From Clostridium sp. AM33-3 (lineage in GTDB: Bacteria; Bacillota; Clostridia; Lachnospirales; Lachnospiraceae): a stretch of DNA of 64,000 nucleotides. Positions within the stretch are counted from its first letter, which is position 1; each line of letters opens with the position of its first letter. Where the stretch lies: assembly GCF_003480315.1 (NCBI RefSeq), contig NZ_QUIV01000007.1, positions 1 through 64,000 on the forward strand. Direction: 5' to 3'. The translations under genes and the position numbers were made by a program. The notes under the pieces were generated by a model. That model ran no database searches and was not told the origin of the DNA. It saw nothing but the letters and a program-made list of their open reading frames with translations. This document shows positions 24,823 through 34,020 of this stretch, piece after piece.

Positions 24823-25257
24823 ATGAAACAGCAGGAAGAACGAATTGCCATGCGAAGCATCAAACGTCTGTCAAACGGAATCAGCAGAGAAATGTGTGCG
24901 GCCTTTGGCTCCGGTATGTTCAGCGGAGCACAGGGGCGCACACTTCATTTTCTCCTGGCGCATACGAAAATTGATATCTTCCAGAAAGATATCGAGGAGG
25001 AATTCGGTCTCAGACCGCCGACCGCTACGGCACTTTTAAAGGAGCTGGAGCAGCGGGGACTGATCCGGAAGGAACCGGTGCCCTATGATGCCAGAAAAAA
25101 GAAAATCGTGGTGACTGAGGAAGCACTGCAATACAAAGACTGCGTACTCAAAGGCCTGGAGGAGCTGAATCAGAAGCTCACTGCAGGGATTTCCGATGAG
25201 GAGATGCAGGTCTTTTTTTCTGTGACAGACAAGATGCTGAAAAATCTGGCGAAGTAA
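24823..25257 (+). CDS. MarR family transcriptional regulator
   Basis: 144 residues with a winged helix-turn-helix: DIFQKDIEEEFGLRPPTATALL is the recognition region and LIRKEPVPYDARKKKIVVTE the wing with the typical DxRxK motif. It probably represses the two ABC genes that follow (68 bases downstream) in response to a small molecule. GTGAGGTGCA precedes the ATG. Confidence 0.9.
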   Translation: MKQQEERIAMRSIKRLSNGISREMCAAFGSGMFSGAQGRTLHFLLAHTKIDIFQKDIEEEFGLRPPTATALLKELEQRGLIRKEPVPYDARKKKIVVTEEALQYKDCVLKGLEELNQKLTAGISDEEMQVFFSVTDKMLKNLAK

Positions 25258-25324
25258 TGGTTGTCAGGCACGTATGCGTGAGCAGCAACAAACTAATTTA
25301 CAAGTGTAACAAGGAGGAAATGTA

Positions 25325-27058
25325 GTGATTAAAACTTTACTGAAAAGTGTACGGCAGTACAAACGCCAGTCTCTTTTATCACCGCTTTTTGTGGCAGGCG
25401 AGGTTGTGCTTGAGTGTATAATCCCGCTGGTGATGTCAAAGCTGATCGACCATCTGTCTGCCGATACTATGACACCAATCTTAAAATATGGCCTGATCCT
25501 TCTGGTCATGGCAACCATATCTCTGGGCTTTGGTGTGCTGGCCGCGCGCAATGCGGCTGAGGCATCCTGTGGTTTTGCAAAAAACCTAAGGCAGGATATG
25601 TATTTTAAGATTCAGGATTTTGCGTTTGCGGATATCGATAAATTTTCCGCATCATCCCTGGTGACCCGTATGACAACAGATGTCACCAACGTACAGAACG
25701 CTTACCAGATGTTAATCCGTCTGGCCGTTCGTACCCCGCTTATGATTTTCTTTTCCGTGATCATGGCAATGACCATCAACGTGAAGATGGCGCTGATTTT
25801 CTTATGTATCCTGCCGATCCTGGCGGGAGTGCTGTTCGGCATTGCCGTGCATGTGCATCCGATCTTTAAGAGGATCTTTAAAAAGTATGATGCCTTAAAC
25901 AACTCCGTGCAGGAGAATGTAGCCGGTATCCGTGTGGTAAAGTCCTTTGTCCGCGAGTCCTATGAAACCGAGAAGTTTGACAGGGCAGCAGAGGATGTAT
26001 GCAAGGATTTTACCTTTGTTGAGAAAATCCTTGCCTTCAACAATCCGACCATGATGTTCTGCATGTATCTGTCCATGTTCCTGGTATATTACCTTGGCGC
26101 GCGGATCATCGTCAACACCGGCGCAACGGAGCTGACCACCGGACAGCTGTCGTCCCTGATCACCTACGGCGTGCAGATTCTGATATGTGTGATGATGCTC
26201 TCCATGGTATTCATCATGACCACCATGGCATCTGAGTGCGCAGAGCGTATCGCGGAGGTGCTGACCCACGAAAGCTCCCTGACTTCCCCGGAAAATGGTG
26301 AGAAGCAGGTGGCAGACGGAAGCGTGGATTTCGACCATGTTTCCTTTAAATATTCCGAGAAGAGCAGGAAGTTCGCGCTGGCTGACATTGACCTGCATAT
26401 TCCGTCCGGTGCTACCGTAGGCATCATCGGCGGAACCGGTTCTTCCAAGACCACCCTGATCCAGCTGATCTCCCGTCTGTACGATGTGACAGAGGGAAGC
26501 GTGAGGGTAGCGGGAAAGGATGTCCGGGAATACGATCTGGAATCCTTACGTGACGCGGTTGCGGTTGTGCTTCAGAAAAACGTGCTGTTTTCTGGCACCA
26601 TTAAGGAGAATATGCGCTGGGGCAACAAGAATGCGACAGATGAAGAAATTCTTCATGCCTGCAGGCTGGCCCAGGCCGATGAGTTTGTCAGTCAGTTTCC
26701 GAATGGCTACGACACCTACATTGAACGTGGGGGTACCAATGTTTCCGGCGGACAGAAGCAGCGTCTTTGTATCGCGAGGGCTTTACTGAAAAAACCGCGT
26801 ATTCTGATCCTGGATGATTCTACCTCTGCGGTGGATACCAAGACCGATGCCCTCATCCGCAAGGCATTCCGCGAAGAGCTTCCGGACACCACCAAGATCA
26901 TCATCGCACAGCGTATTTCCTCCGTGCAGGATGCGGATTTTATCCTGGTTCTGGACGGCGGACGTATTGTTGAGCAGGGCAATCATGATGAACTGGTGAC
27001 ATTAAATGGAATTTACCGGGAGATCTTTGATTCCCAGACTAAGAGTAAGGAGGCGTAA
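25325..27058 (+). CDS. ABC exporter half-transporter with degenerate catalytic site
   Basis: 577 residues from a GTG with AAGGAGG upstream. Six membrane helices (residues 1-310) are fused to an ATPase domain: Walker A GGTGSSKTTL, signature NVSGGQKQR, Walker B ILILDDSTSAVDT. The catalytic glutamate after Walker B is Asp here, the usual sign of the degenerate site in heterodimeric exporters such as TM287/288. The partner is the next gene, which has a normal site. It should export drugs, lipids or peptides; the MarR context favours a toxic compound. Confidence 0.93.
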   Translation: MIKTLLKSVRQYKRQSLLSPLFVAGEVVLECIIPLVMSKLIDHLSADTMTPILKYGLILLVMATISLGFGVLAARNAAEASCGFAKNLRQDMYFKIQDFAFADIDKFSASSLVTRMTTDVTNVQNAYQMLIRLAVRTPLMIFFSVIMAMTINVKMALIFLCILPILAGVLFGIAVHVHPIFKRIFKKYDALNNSVQENVAGIRVVKSFVRESYETEKFDRAAEDVCKDFTFVEKILAFNNPTMMFCMYLSMFLVYYLGARIIVNTGATELTTGQLSSLITYGVQILICVMMLSMVFIMTTMASECAERIAEVLTHESSLTSPENGEKQVADGSVDFDHVSFKYSEKSRKFALADIDLHIPSGATVGIIGGTGSSKTTLIQLISRLYDVTEGSVRVAGKDVREYDLESLRDAVAVVLQKNVLFSGTIKENMRWGNKNATDEEILHACRLAQADEFVSQFPNGYDTYIERGGTNVSGGQKQRLCIARALLKKPRILILDDSTSAVDTKTDALIRKAFREELPDTTKIIIAQRISSVQDADFILVLDGGRIVEQGNHDELVTLNGIYREIFDSQTKSKEA

Positions 27059-27062
27059 AGGG

Positions 27063-28976
27063 ATGAGACGAATGAATAACGCAAACGGCTCCGGCATCCG
27101 TCCGGGCACCTTTAAGCGCCTGATGGCATATCTGTTTTCCCATTACCGGGTACATCTGATCACAGTTATCATCTGTATCATTGTGACTGCAGTGGCTTCC
27201 GTTGGACAGACGGTTTATATCCAGATACTGATCGACCAGTGCATTCTTCCGGGCGTGGAGAGCGGCATGGACAGTGTATGGCCGCAGATGCGCTCCATCT
27301 TCACAAGCATGGCTGTGATCTACGCGGTGGGCGTGCTGGCATCCCTGATCTACACCCGCATCATGGCAACGGTAACCCAGGGAACTTTAAAAAATTTCCG
27401 TGTGGATATGTTTACCAGGATGCAGACCCTTCCGGTCAAGTATTTTGACACCCACGCCCACGGCGACATCATGAGTACCTACACCAACGATACCGATGCC
27501 ATCCGTATGATGGTCAGCCAGAGCATGCCGATGCTGGTTCAGTCGATCCTGACCATCCTTGTAATGATCGTCATGATGACCCGCTTCAGCATTCCGATGT
27601 TTGTTGTAGTCTGCCTGTTTGTGGTTGGCATGCTGACCGTGACGAAAAAATTCGGTGGCATGAGCTCCAGATACATGATGTTCCAGCAGCGCTCCCTGGC
27701 AGCAGAAGAGGGCTTTGTGGAGGAGATGATGGCAGGCCAGAAGGTGGTCCAGGTTTTCTGTCACGAGGAAGAGGCAAAGCAGGATTTCTTAAAATACAAC
27801 GAAAAGCTGTTTGAGGACAGCAAGACAGCAAACCAGTATGGTAATGCCCTGATGCCGATCCTTGGCAATATGGGCAACCTGATGTATGTGGTTCTTGCCA
27901 TTGTTGGCGGCCTGATGGTTTATTTTCAGGCACCGAATCTGACCTGGAGAGGCTTTAGTCCGGTATCCGTCGGAATTATCATCACGTTCTTAGGCATGTC
28001 CAGACAGCTGGCCCAGACTGTGGGACAGAGCTCCAACCAGGTAGCACTGATCGCCATGGGCCTTGCAGGTGCAGGCCGTATTTTCGAACTCATTGATGAG
28101 CAGCCGGAGGCGGATGAGGGCTTTGTTACCCTGGTCAATGCGAAGCACGATGAGAACGGTGAACTGATGGAGGCCGATCATCCGACGCATATCTGGGCAT
28201 GGAAGTATCCGCGTCCGGACGGTACTGTCACCTACACCGAGTTAAAGGGTGATATCCGTCTGGAGCATGTGGATTTCGGCTATGTGCCGGAGAAACTGGT
28301 GCTGCATGATGTATCCCTGTTCGCGAAGCCGGGACAGAAGATCGCGTTCGTAGGTGCAACCGGTGCAGGAAAAACCACCATCACAAATCTGATCAACCGT
28401 TTTTACGATATCCCGGACGGCAAGATCCGCTACGACGGCATCAACATCAACAAGATCTGCAAGGCAGACCTGCGCCGATCTCTCGGTGTGGTGCTGCAGG
28501 AGGTAAATCTGTTTACCGGAACCGTCATGGACAATATCCGCTACGGACGTCTGGACGCAACGGATGAAGAATGTATCGCGGCAGCAAAGCTGGCCAATGC
28601 GGACAGCTTCATCACCCGCCTGCCGGACGGCTACAATACCATGCTGACCGGAAACGGCGCAAGCCTTTCCCAGGGACAGCGCCAGCTGATCTCCATTGCC
28701 CGCGCAGCTGTGGCAGATCCGCCTGCCATGATCCTGGATGAGGCCACCAGCTCCATCGATACCCGTACCGAGGCACTGGTACAGCAGGGTATGGACAATC
28801 TGATGGAGGGCAGGACCGTACTCGTCATTGCGCACCGTCTGTCGACTATCCGAAACAGTAAGGCCATCATGGTTCTGGATCACGGACGTATCATCGAGCG
28901 TGGTGACCACGAAGATCTGATCGCCCAGAAGGGAACATACTATCAGCTGTATACCGGAGCATTTGAGCTGGAGTAA
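27063..28976 (+). CDS. ABC exporter half-transporter with intact catalytic site
   Basis: 637 residues from the ATG at 27063, nine bases after AAGGAGG. Six membrane helices, then an ATPase domain with Walker A FVGATGAGKTTI, signature SLSQGQRQL and Walker B AMILDEATSSIDT. There is a 30-40 residue insertion just before the ATPase domain (around ENGELMEADHPTHIWAWKYP), seen in related Firmicute exporters. It forms a heterodimer with the preceding gene product and should supply most of the ATP hydrolysis. It ends at a terminator. Confidence 0.93.
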   Translation: MRRMNNANGSGIRPGTFKRLMAYLFSHYRVHLITVIICIIVTAVASVGQTVYIQILIDQCILPGVESGMDSVWPQMRSIFTSMAVIYAVGVLASLIYTRIMATVTQGTLKNFRVDMFTRMQTLPVKYFDTHAHGDIMSTYTNDTDAIRMMVSQSMPMLVQSILTILVMIVMMTRFSIPMFVVVCLFVVGMLTVTKKFGGMSSRYMMFQQRSLAAEEGFVEEMMAGQKVVQVFCHEEEAKQDFLKYNEKLFEDSKTANQYGNALMPILGNMGNLMYVVLAIVGGLMVYFQAPNLTWRGFSPVSVGIIITFLGMSRQLAQTVGQSSNQVALIAMGLAGAGRIFELIDEQPEADEGFVTLVNAKHDENGELMEADHPTHIWAWKYPRPDGTVTYTELKGDIRLEHVDFGYVPEKLVLHDVSLFAKPGQKIAFVGATGAGKTTITNLINRFYDIPDGKIRYDGININKICKADLRRSLGVVLQEVNLFTGTVMDNIRYGRLDATDEECIAAAKLANADSFITRLPDGYNTMLTGNGASLSQGQRQLISIARAAVADPPAMILDEATSSIDTRTEALVQQGMDNLMEGRTVLVIAHRLSTIRNSKAIMVLDHGRIIERGDHEDLIAQKGTYYQLYTGAFELE

Positions 28977-29004
28977 AAAGAATAGAAAAGAATCGAAGAG
29001 CATG

Positions 29005-29036
29005 AAAAACCCATAGACGAAATCTATGGGTTTTTT
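29005..29036 (+). terminator. Terminator of the MarR/ABC operon
   Basis: AAAAACCCATAGA (29005-29017) pairs perfectly with TCTATGGGTTTTT (29023-29035), followed by T. Confidence 0.9.
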
Positions 29037-29107
29037 GAATAAAACGAATTGGTATTTTTTTATCATTTGGCTTACATTGTAGATATCAAATTACAACGGA
29101 GTATATC

Positions 29108-31108
29108 ATGAAAAACAAATACCAGCATATTTTCAGTCCCGTGACCATTCGTCATATGACTGTAAAAAACAGAATTGTGATGATGCCGATGGGCACCAAT
29201 TTTGGAGAGCAGAACGGAGAAATGAGCTTTCTGCACATCAATTACTATGAACAGCGGGCAAAAGGCGGTACCGGACTGCTGATCGTTGAAAATGCCAGTG
29301 TGGATTCTCCGCAGGGCTCCAACGGAACGACCCAGCTGCGCATAGATTCGGACAATTACATACCACGCCTGTATAAGCTATGCGAAAATGTTCATAAGCA
29401 CGGAGCCTGCATCGCCATACAGATCAATCACGCGGGTGCGTCTGCCATGTCATCCCGTATCGGAATGCAGCCGGTTTCTGCCTCAGATGTGCCTTCTAAG
29501 GAAGGTGGTGAAATCCCGAGGCCTCTGACAAAGGAAGAAATCCTGCATATTGTCCGTAAATATGCAGAAGCTGCCAGACGTGCACAGATTTGTGGCTTTG
29601 ACGCAGTCGAGATCCATGCGGGCCATTCCTACCTGATCAGCCAGTTCCTTTCTCCGATCTACAACAAACGGACAGATGAATTTGGCGGTTCCGCTGAAAA
29701 CCGTACCCGCTTTGCGCATATGATCCTGGAGGCAGTTCGAAAACAGGTCGGGCCGCATTTCCCGATTTTCCTGCGCATCAGCGCGGATGAGCTTATGGAG
29801 GGCGGAAATACACTGGAGGACACCTTGGCTTATCTGGAATACCTGGAAAAAGAAGTGGATGTCTTTGATGTTTCCTGTGGCCTGAATGGTTCCATCCAGT
29901 ACCAGATAGATGCAAATTATCTCCCGGACGGCTGGCGTTCTTATATGGCAAGAGCTGTGAAGGAAAAATTCGGGAAACCCTGCATTGCTGTCGGAAATAT
30001 CCGTCATCCACAGATCGCGGAGGAAATCCTTGCGAAGGGGGATGCAGATTTTATTGGCATGGGACGCGGCCTGATCGCGGAGCCGGAATGGGTCAACAAG
30101 GTAGAATATGGAAACGAATGTGATCTTCGCAGCTGTATTTCCTGCAACATCGGCTGTGCGGGACACCGCATCGGCCTGAACCAGCCCATCCGCTGCACCG
30201 TCAATCCGGCTGTAAACAGTGGGGAAGACTATATAAAGCATAAAATCAAAAAGCCCTGCAATGTCGTTGTCATCGGAGGTGGTACCGCAGGTCTGGAAGC
30301 GGCATGCACCGCTGCGGAGGTCGGCTGTACGACGTTTTTGATTGAAAAAAAAGCAGAGCTGGGTGGTCTTGCATCGGTGATCTCAAAAATTCCGGACAAA
30401 AAACGACTTGGAGAATTTCCGCAGTACCTGATCCGCCGGGCAGCAAAGCTGCACAACCTGTTTGTATTCTGCAACACGCAGGCAACCACAGAGCTTGTGA
30501 AAAGCCTGAATCCGGACATCATTGTGAATGCAACCGGATCTGAACCGACTCTGCCGCCGATCCGGGGACTTCACGAGCTTGTTGACAAAGAGGACAGTCA
30601 TGTTGCAACCGTGTTAAAAATGATCGAGCGGATTCCGGAATATCCGGAGCATATGGAAGACAGGAAGGTTGTGATCATCGGAGGCGGGGCAGTTGGCCTG
30701 GATGTCATGGAATTCTTCACGGAGCGCGGAGCACGGGTATCCATGGTTGAGATGCTTCCAATGATCGGAAACGGACTCGACCCGGTTTCCAGATGTGACA
30801 TCCATGCAAAACTGAAAAAATATCAGGTGGAACAGGTGGTGAATACGATGCTCCAGGAGGTCAGAAATGACCGGTTTATCGTAAAAACACCGCAGGATGA
30901 AATCAAAGAGCTTCCCTTCGATTATGGTTTTATCTGCCTGGGCATGAAAGCCAGCACACCGGTATTAAAAGAGCTTGAAGAGACCTTTTCAGATACCAAT
31001 GTCGAGATCATAAACATCGGTGACAGCAAGCGTGCGCGCAGGATCATAGAGGGAACCGAAGAGGGAAGAAATATTTTAAGTGTTCTTGAGCGGCACGACT
31101 ATCTGTAA
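29108..31108 (+). CDS. NADH:flavin oxidoreductase / ene-reductase with Fe-S and FAD domains (1)
   Basis: 666 residues in the three-part layout of 2,4-dienoyl-CoA reductase, enoate reductase and BaiCD/BaiH. Residues 1-335 form an FMN TIM barrel of the Old Yellow Enzyme type (FDAVEIHAGHSYLISQFLSP). Cys343, 346, 350 and 363 bind a 4Fe-4S cluster (CISCNIGC). The rest is an FAD/NAD(P) domain with two Rossmann motifs (VVVIGGGTAGLEAA and VVIIGGGAVGLDVM). It should reduce an activated C=C bond. Its neighbours AroE and AroD make shikimate-type unsaturated acids the likely substrates, but that is inference. ACGGAG lies before the ATG. Confidence 0.9.
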   Translation: MKNKYQHIFSPVTIRHMTVKNRIVMMPMGTNFGEQNGEMSFLHINYYEQRAKGGTGLLIVENASVDSPQGSNGTTQLRIDSDNYIPRLYKLCENVHKHGACIAIQINHAGASAMSSRIGMQPVSASDVPSKEGGEIPRPLTKEEILHIVRKYAEAARRAQICGFDAVEIHAGHSYLISQFLSPIYNKRTDEFGGSAENRTRFAHMILEAVRKQVGPHFPIFLRISADELMEGGNTLEDTLAYLEYLEKEVDVFDVSCGLNGSIQYQIDANYLPDGWRSYMARAVKEKFGKPCIAVGNIRHPQIAEEILAKGDADFIGMGRGLIAEPEWVNKVEYGNECDLRSCISCNIGCAGHRIGLNQPIRCTVNPAVNSGEDYIKHKIKKPCNVVVIGGGTAGLEAACTAAEVGCTTFLIEKKAELGGLASVISKIPDKKRLGEFPQYLIRRAAKLHNLFVFCNTQATTELVKSLNPDIIVNATGSEPTLPPIRGLHELVDKEDSHVATVLKMIERIPEYPEHMEDRKVVIIGGGAVGLDVMEFFTERGARVSMVEMLPMIGNGLDPVSRCDIHAKLKKYQVEQVVNTMLQEVRNDRFIVKTPQDEIKELPFDYGFICLGMKASTPVLKELEETFSDTNVEIINIGDSKRARRIIEGTEEGRNILSVLERHDYL

Positions 31109-31147
31109 CCTTGAAATTCAGGGTTACGCACCCGGAACCGGAAATGG

Positions 31148-31176
31148 TTGTATTTGCGCTGCATGCGTGATATAAA
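31148..31176 (+). promoter_or_regulatory. Possible promoter before aroE
   Basis: TTGTAT (31148-31153), 17-base spacer, TATAAA (31171-31176), 34 bases before the aroE-like gene. Confidence 0.6.
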
Positions 31177-31209
31177 AATAAGAGTGTTATTTAAGTGAAA
31201 GGGGTATGA

Positions 31210-32091
31210 ATGATGGCAGAAAGAATTACTGGACATACAGAACTGATCGGGTTATTTGCGTATCCGATCCGGCATTCTAATTCACCGGCAATGCACAATG
31301 AAGCGTTTGCTTACCTTGGTCTCGACTACGCATATCTTGCGTTTGAGGTGGACAACAGTACGCTGGAGGATGCGATCAGGGGCTTTCGCGCAATGAAGCT
31401 GGTCGGAGCCAATGTTTCCATGCCAAATAAAACGGTTGTAGGTAAATATCTGGATAAGCTGTCACCGGCTGCAGAGCTCTGCGGTGCAGTGAATACCATT
31501 GTCAATGAAAATGGTGTTCTGACCGGACATATCACAGACGGTATCGGCTTTATGCAGGCGTTAAAGGATAACGATATCGATGTGATCGGAAAGAAGATGA
31601 CAATTGTCGGAGCCGGCGGTGCCGCAACAGCAGTAGAGATCCAGGCGGCATTGGACGGAGTAAAGGAAATTTCTATTTTTAATCCGCACGATAAATTCTG
31701 GGACAACGCAGAGAAAACTGTCAGGAAGATCAATGAAAGAACATCCTGCAGGGCTGTTCTCTACGATCTGGATGATAAAGACCGCTTACGGGCAGAGATG
31801 GCAGATTCCTATCTGTTTGTAAACGGAACCGGTGTTGGAATGAAGCCTCTGGAAGGTCTGTCTGTCGTGCCGGATGAGTCTTATTTCAGACCGGAGCTGA
31901 TCGTTGTGGACATTCCGTATTCTCCGCTGGAGACAAAGATGCGCGCAATGGCGAAAAAAGCGGGATGCAAGACCATGAATGGTATGGGCATGATGCTGTT
32001 CCAGGGCGCTGCGGCATTTAAGCTGTGGACCGGAAAGGATATGCCGATCGAGCATATGAAAGAGGTGCTGCATATCCGTTATGATGACTGA
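31210..32091 (+). CDS. aroE: Shikimate/quinate dehydrogenase family protein
   Basis: 293 residues. The substrate domain has FAYPIRHSNSPAMHNEAF (shikimate-binding Ser pair), ANVSMPNKTVVGKYLD with the catalytic Lys, and GAVNTIV. The NAD(P) domain has IVGAGGAATAVEIQ, and the C-terminal GMGMMLFQGAAAFKLWTG binds substrate. It interconverts 3-dehydroshikimate and shikimate, or 3-dehydroquinate and quinate in catabolic members. Linkage to AroD, ene-reductases and a LysR regulator, rather than to other biosynthetic aro genes, favours a catabolic role. A second in-frame ATG at 31213 is equally possible. Confidence 0.88.
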   Translation: MMAERITGHTELIGLFAYPIRHSNSPAMHNEAFAYLGLDYAYLAFEVDNSTLEDAIRGFRAMKLVGANVSMPNKTVVGKYLDKLSPAAELCGAVNTIVNENGVLTGHITDGIGFMQALKDNDIDVIGKKMTIVGAGGAATAVEIQAALDGVKEISIFNPHDKFWDNAEKTVRKINERTSCRAVLYDLDDKDRLRAEMADSYLFVNGTGVGMKPLEGLSVVPDESYFRPELIVVDIPYSPLETKMRAMAKKAGCKTMNGMGMMLFQGAAAFKLWTGKDMPIEHMKEVLHIRYDD

Positions 32092-32144
32092 GGACTGTGC
32101 AGCGCACAGTCTTGGCATGAAAGAAAAAAGCTGGAGGAATGTGA

Positions 32145-32921
32145 ATGAATACGGAAACGAATAGCTGGGTAGAAGTCCGCGGCGTGCGGATCGGAGAGGG
32201 CATTCCGAAAATCTGTGTGCCGATCGTCGGTACAACAAGGGATGAGATTCTGGCAGCAGCAAAATCCTTTGAAAGCGTAAAGAAGGATGTCGTTGAGTGG
32301 CGGGTTGACTGGTTCGAGGGTGTCTTTGATTTTGCACAGGTAGAAGCCGTGATGACAGAACTGCGCCAGGTGCTTGGAAATACCCCGGTCCTTTTTACCT
32401 TCCGGACCGCCAACGAGGGCGGAGAAAAGGCAATTGAGCCGGCTGCTTATGCCGAGTTAAATAAAAGGGCTGCTGCAACGGGACTGATCGATCTGGTGGA
32501 CGTGGAAGCCTTTACTGGCGATGAGGTGGTAAGGGATATCATTGAGTCAGCACATGAGAGCGGCGTTGTGGTGGTAGCTTCCAACCATGATTTTGAAAAA
32601 ACACCGGAAAAGGACGAGATCGTAAGACGTCTGAGAAAAATGCAGGAGCTGGGCGCAGATATTCCAAAGATCGCGGTGATGCCGCAGAGCAGAAAAGATG
32701 TTCTGACCCTGCTTTCAGCTACCGAGGAGATGGTATCAGAGTACGCAGACCGTCCGATCATTACCATGTCCATGTCTGCAACCGGGCTGATCAGCCGTCT
32801 TTGCGGAGAGTGCTTTGGCTCGGCACTGACGTTCGGGGCAGTGGGAAAAGCATCAGCACCGGGGCAGATGAATGCATCGGATCTGAGTGAAATCCTGAAT
32901 CTGATCCATACAAGCTTATAG
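32145..32921 (+). CDS. aroD: Type I 3-dehydroquinate dehydratase
   Basis: 258 residues, TIM-barrel type I dehydroquinase. The N-terminal GIPKICVPIVGTTRDEIL, VEWRVDWFEG with the substrate-binding Arg, VVVASNHDFEKTP with the catalytic His, and DIPKIAVMPQSRKDV with the Schiff-base Lys are all present. It converts 3-dehydroquinate to 3-dehydroshikimate. It follows the AroE-like gene by 53 bases. Together they would turn quinate into 3-dehydroshikimate. Confidence 0.95.
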   Translation: MNTETNSWVEVRGVRIGEGIPKICVPIVGTTRDEILAAAKSFESVKKDVVEWRVDWFEGVFDFAQVEAVMTELRQVLGNTPVLFTFRTANEGGEKAIEPAAYAELNKRAAATGLIDLVDVEAFTGDEVVRDIIESAHESGVVVVASNHDFEKTPEKDEIVRRLRKMQELGADIPKIAVMPQSRKDVLTLLSATEEMVSEYADRPIITMSMSATGLISRLCGECFGSALTFGAVGKASAPGQMNASDLSEILNLIHTSL

Positions 32922-32931
32922 AGAAAAAAAG

Positions 32932-32977
32932 AAGGGCGTGTAAAAAATGAGAAATCATTTTTTACACGCCTTTTTCA
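32932..32977. terminator. Bidirectional terminator between aroD and a LysR gene
   Basis: A 19-base near-perfect stem (32932-32950 with 32955-32973, core GGCGTGTAAAAAATGA) separates the convergent genes. T-runs lie on both outer sides. Confidence 0.85.
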
Positions 32978-33856
32978 GATCAGAGCATGGCTTTTCACAT
33001 AGCTCAGAAACTGCTCCGCAAGCGGTGTACGGTAGCGGTTTTTCAGATACGCTATATAGAAACGGCGTTCCCAGTTTGCTTCTGTAATGTGGATGACCTT
33101 CAGGTGCATGCTGGCAAGGATCGGCATATTCGGAACAACTGCGATGCCAAATCCGTTAGCCACAAAGCCGGCAATGGTCTGGTCTTCATCAATCTCAAAG
33201 ATACAGTCCGGCTGTTTTCCGCAGGCAAGAAACAGCTTATCGATCATGGGCCGCAGACCGCTTCGCCTGGAAAACAGGATCTGCGGATAATCCAGAGTCT
33301 CACAAAGCCGGATTTCTGTCCGGTCAGAAAGCGGATGATCCGGAGGAACGATGACCACGAGCTCCTGTCTGGCAACAGGGATAAAGTCGATAAGGGGTTC
33401 CTGGTCCATTCTGGAGCAAAAGGTGAAATCGTATTTCTGATTTTTTAAATCCTCCAGAAAATCTGCGGTCAGGCCGTTGTAAAAATGAAAGTCGATGGTT
33501 TTATCCGGACAGGTTGTCAGAAATCCGCGGGTCAGGCGGGGAACAAAATCAGTTCCGAGAGTGGGAAGCAGACCGATATCAAGCCGCCCGTTCCCCTGAG
33601 CGGATGACTTCAGGCGCTCGACACTGCTGTCGAGCAGCTGGAGGGTATGCTCTGCGTCTTTTAAAAAGTTTTTTCCGCATTTTGTGAGAATGACATTTCT
33701 TCCGTCTTTTTCAAACAGCTTAACTCCAAGCTCTTTTTCCAGCGCTGAGATGGCATGACTCAGGCTTGGCTGTGTGATGCACAGCTGCTCGGAGGCTTTC
33801 ATGTAATGCTGAAATTTTGCAAGGGTGACAAAGTAACGAAGCTGATACAGATTCAT
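32975..33856 (-). CDS. LysR family regulator of the hydroaromatic cluster
   Basis: 293 residues. The N-terminal winged helix MNLYQLRYFVTLAKFQHYMK...ITQPSLSHAISALEKELG is the LysR signature; the rest is the periplasmic-binding-like effector domain (ELVVIVPPDHPLSD, FVANGFGIAVVPN). It is divergent from the TIM-barrel gene and convergent with aroD. Matching dyads lie in the 164-base gap upstream (33892 and 33974), so it probably controls the cluster and itself. The effector is unknown; quinate or shikimate would fit. Confidence 0.92.
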   Translation of the reverse strand: MNLYQLRYFVTLAKFQHYMKASEQLCITQPSLSHAISALEKELGVKLFEKDGRNVILTKCGKNFLKDAEHTLQLLDSSVERLKSSAQGNGRLDIGLLPTLGTDFVPRLTRGFLTTCPDKTIDFHFYNGLTADFLEDLKNQKYDFTFCSRMDQEPLIDFIPVARQELVVIVPPDHPLSDRTEIRLCETLDYPQILFSRRSGLRPMIDKLFLACGKQPDCIFEIDEDQTIAGFVANGFGIAVVPNMPILASMHLKVIHITEANWERRFYIAYLKNRYRTPLAEQFLSYVKSHALI

Positions 33857-33891
33857 AAAAAACGACTCCTTCCTGCAGCCAGTATAGCATA

Positions 33892-33914
33892 ATTGATAGA
33901 TTCTTTCTATGAAT
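33892..33914. promoter_or_regulatory. LysR-type dyad A
   Basis: ATAGATTCTTTCTAT is a perfect dyad (ATAGA-N5-TCTAT) embedded in ATTGATAGA...TCTATGAAT. It lies upstream of the promoter at 33932, as LysR recognition sites usually do. Confidence 0.5.
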
Positions 33915-33931
33915 GCGGCAAAAAAGATACA

Positions 33932-33961
33932 TTGGTTTTTGAAAACAGCATTACGTATAAT
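33932..33961 (+). promoter_or_regulatory. Promoter of the TIM-barrel gene
   Basis: TTGGTT (33932-33937), 18-base spacer, TATAAT (33956-33961). Confidence 0.6.
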
Positions 33962-33973
33962 AGAATAAGAAAT

Positions 33974-33989
33974 TGATAGAAAAATATCA
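33974..33989. promoter_or_regulatory. LysR-type dyad B
   Basis: TGATAGAAAAATATCA is a dyad (TGATA-N6-TATCA). It shares AATTGATAGA with dyad A as a direct repeat, so the same regulator may bind both. Confidence 0.45.
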
Positions 33990-34020
33990 GATACAATCTG
34001 AAAGATCAGGAGGAAATATC

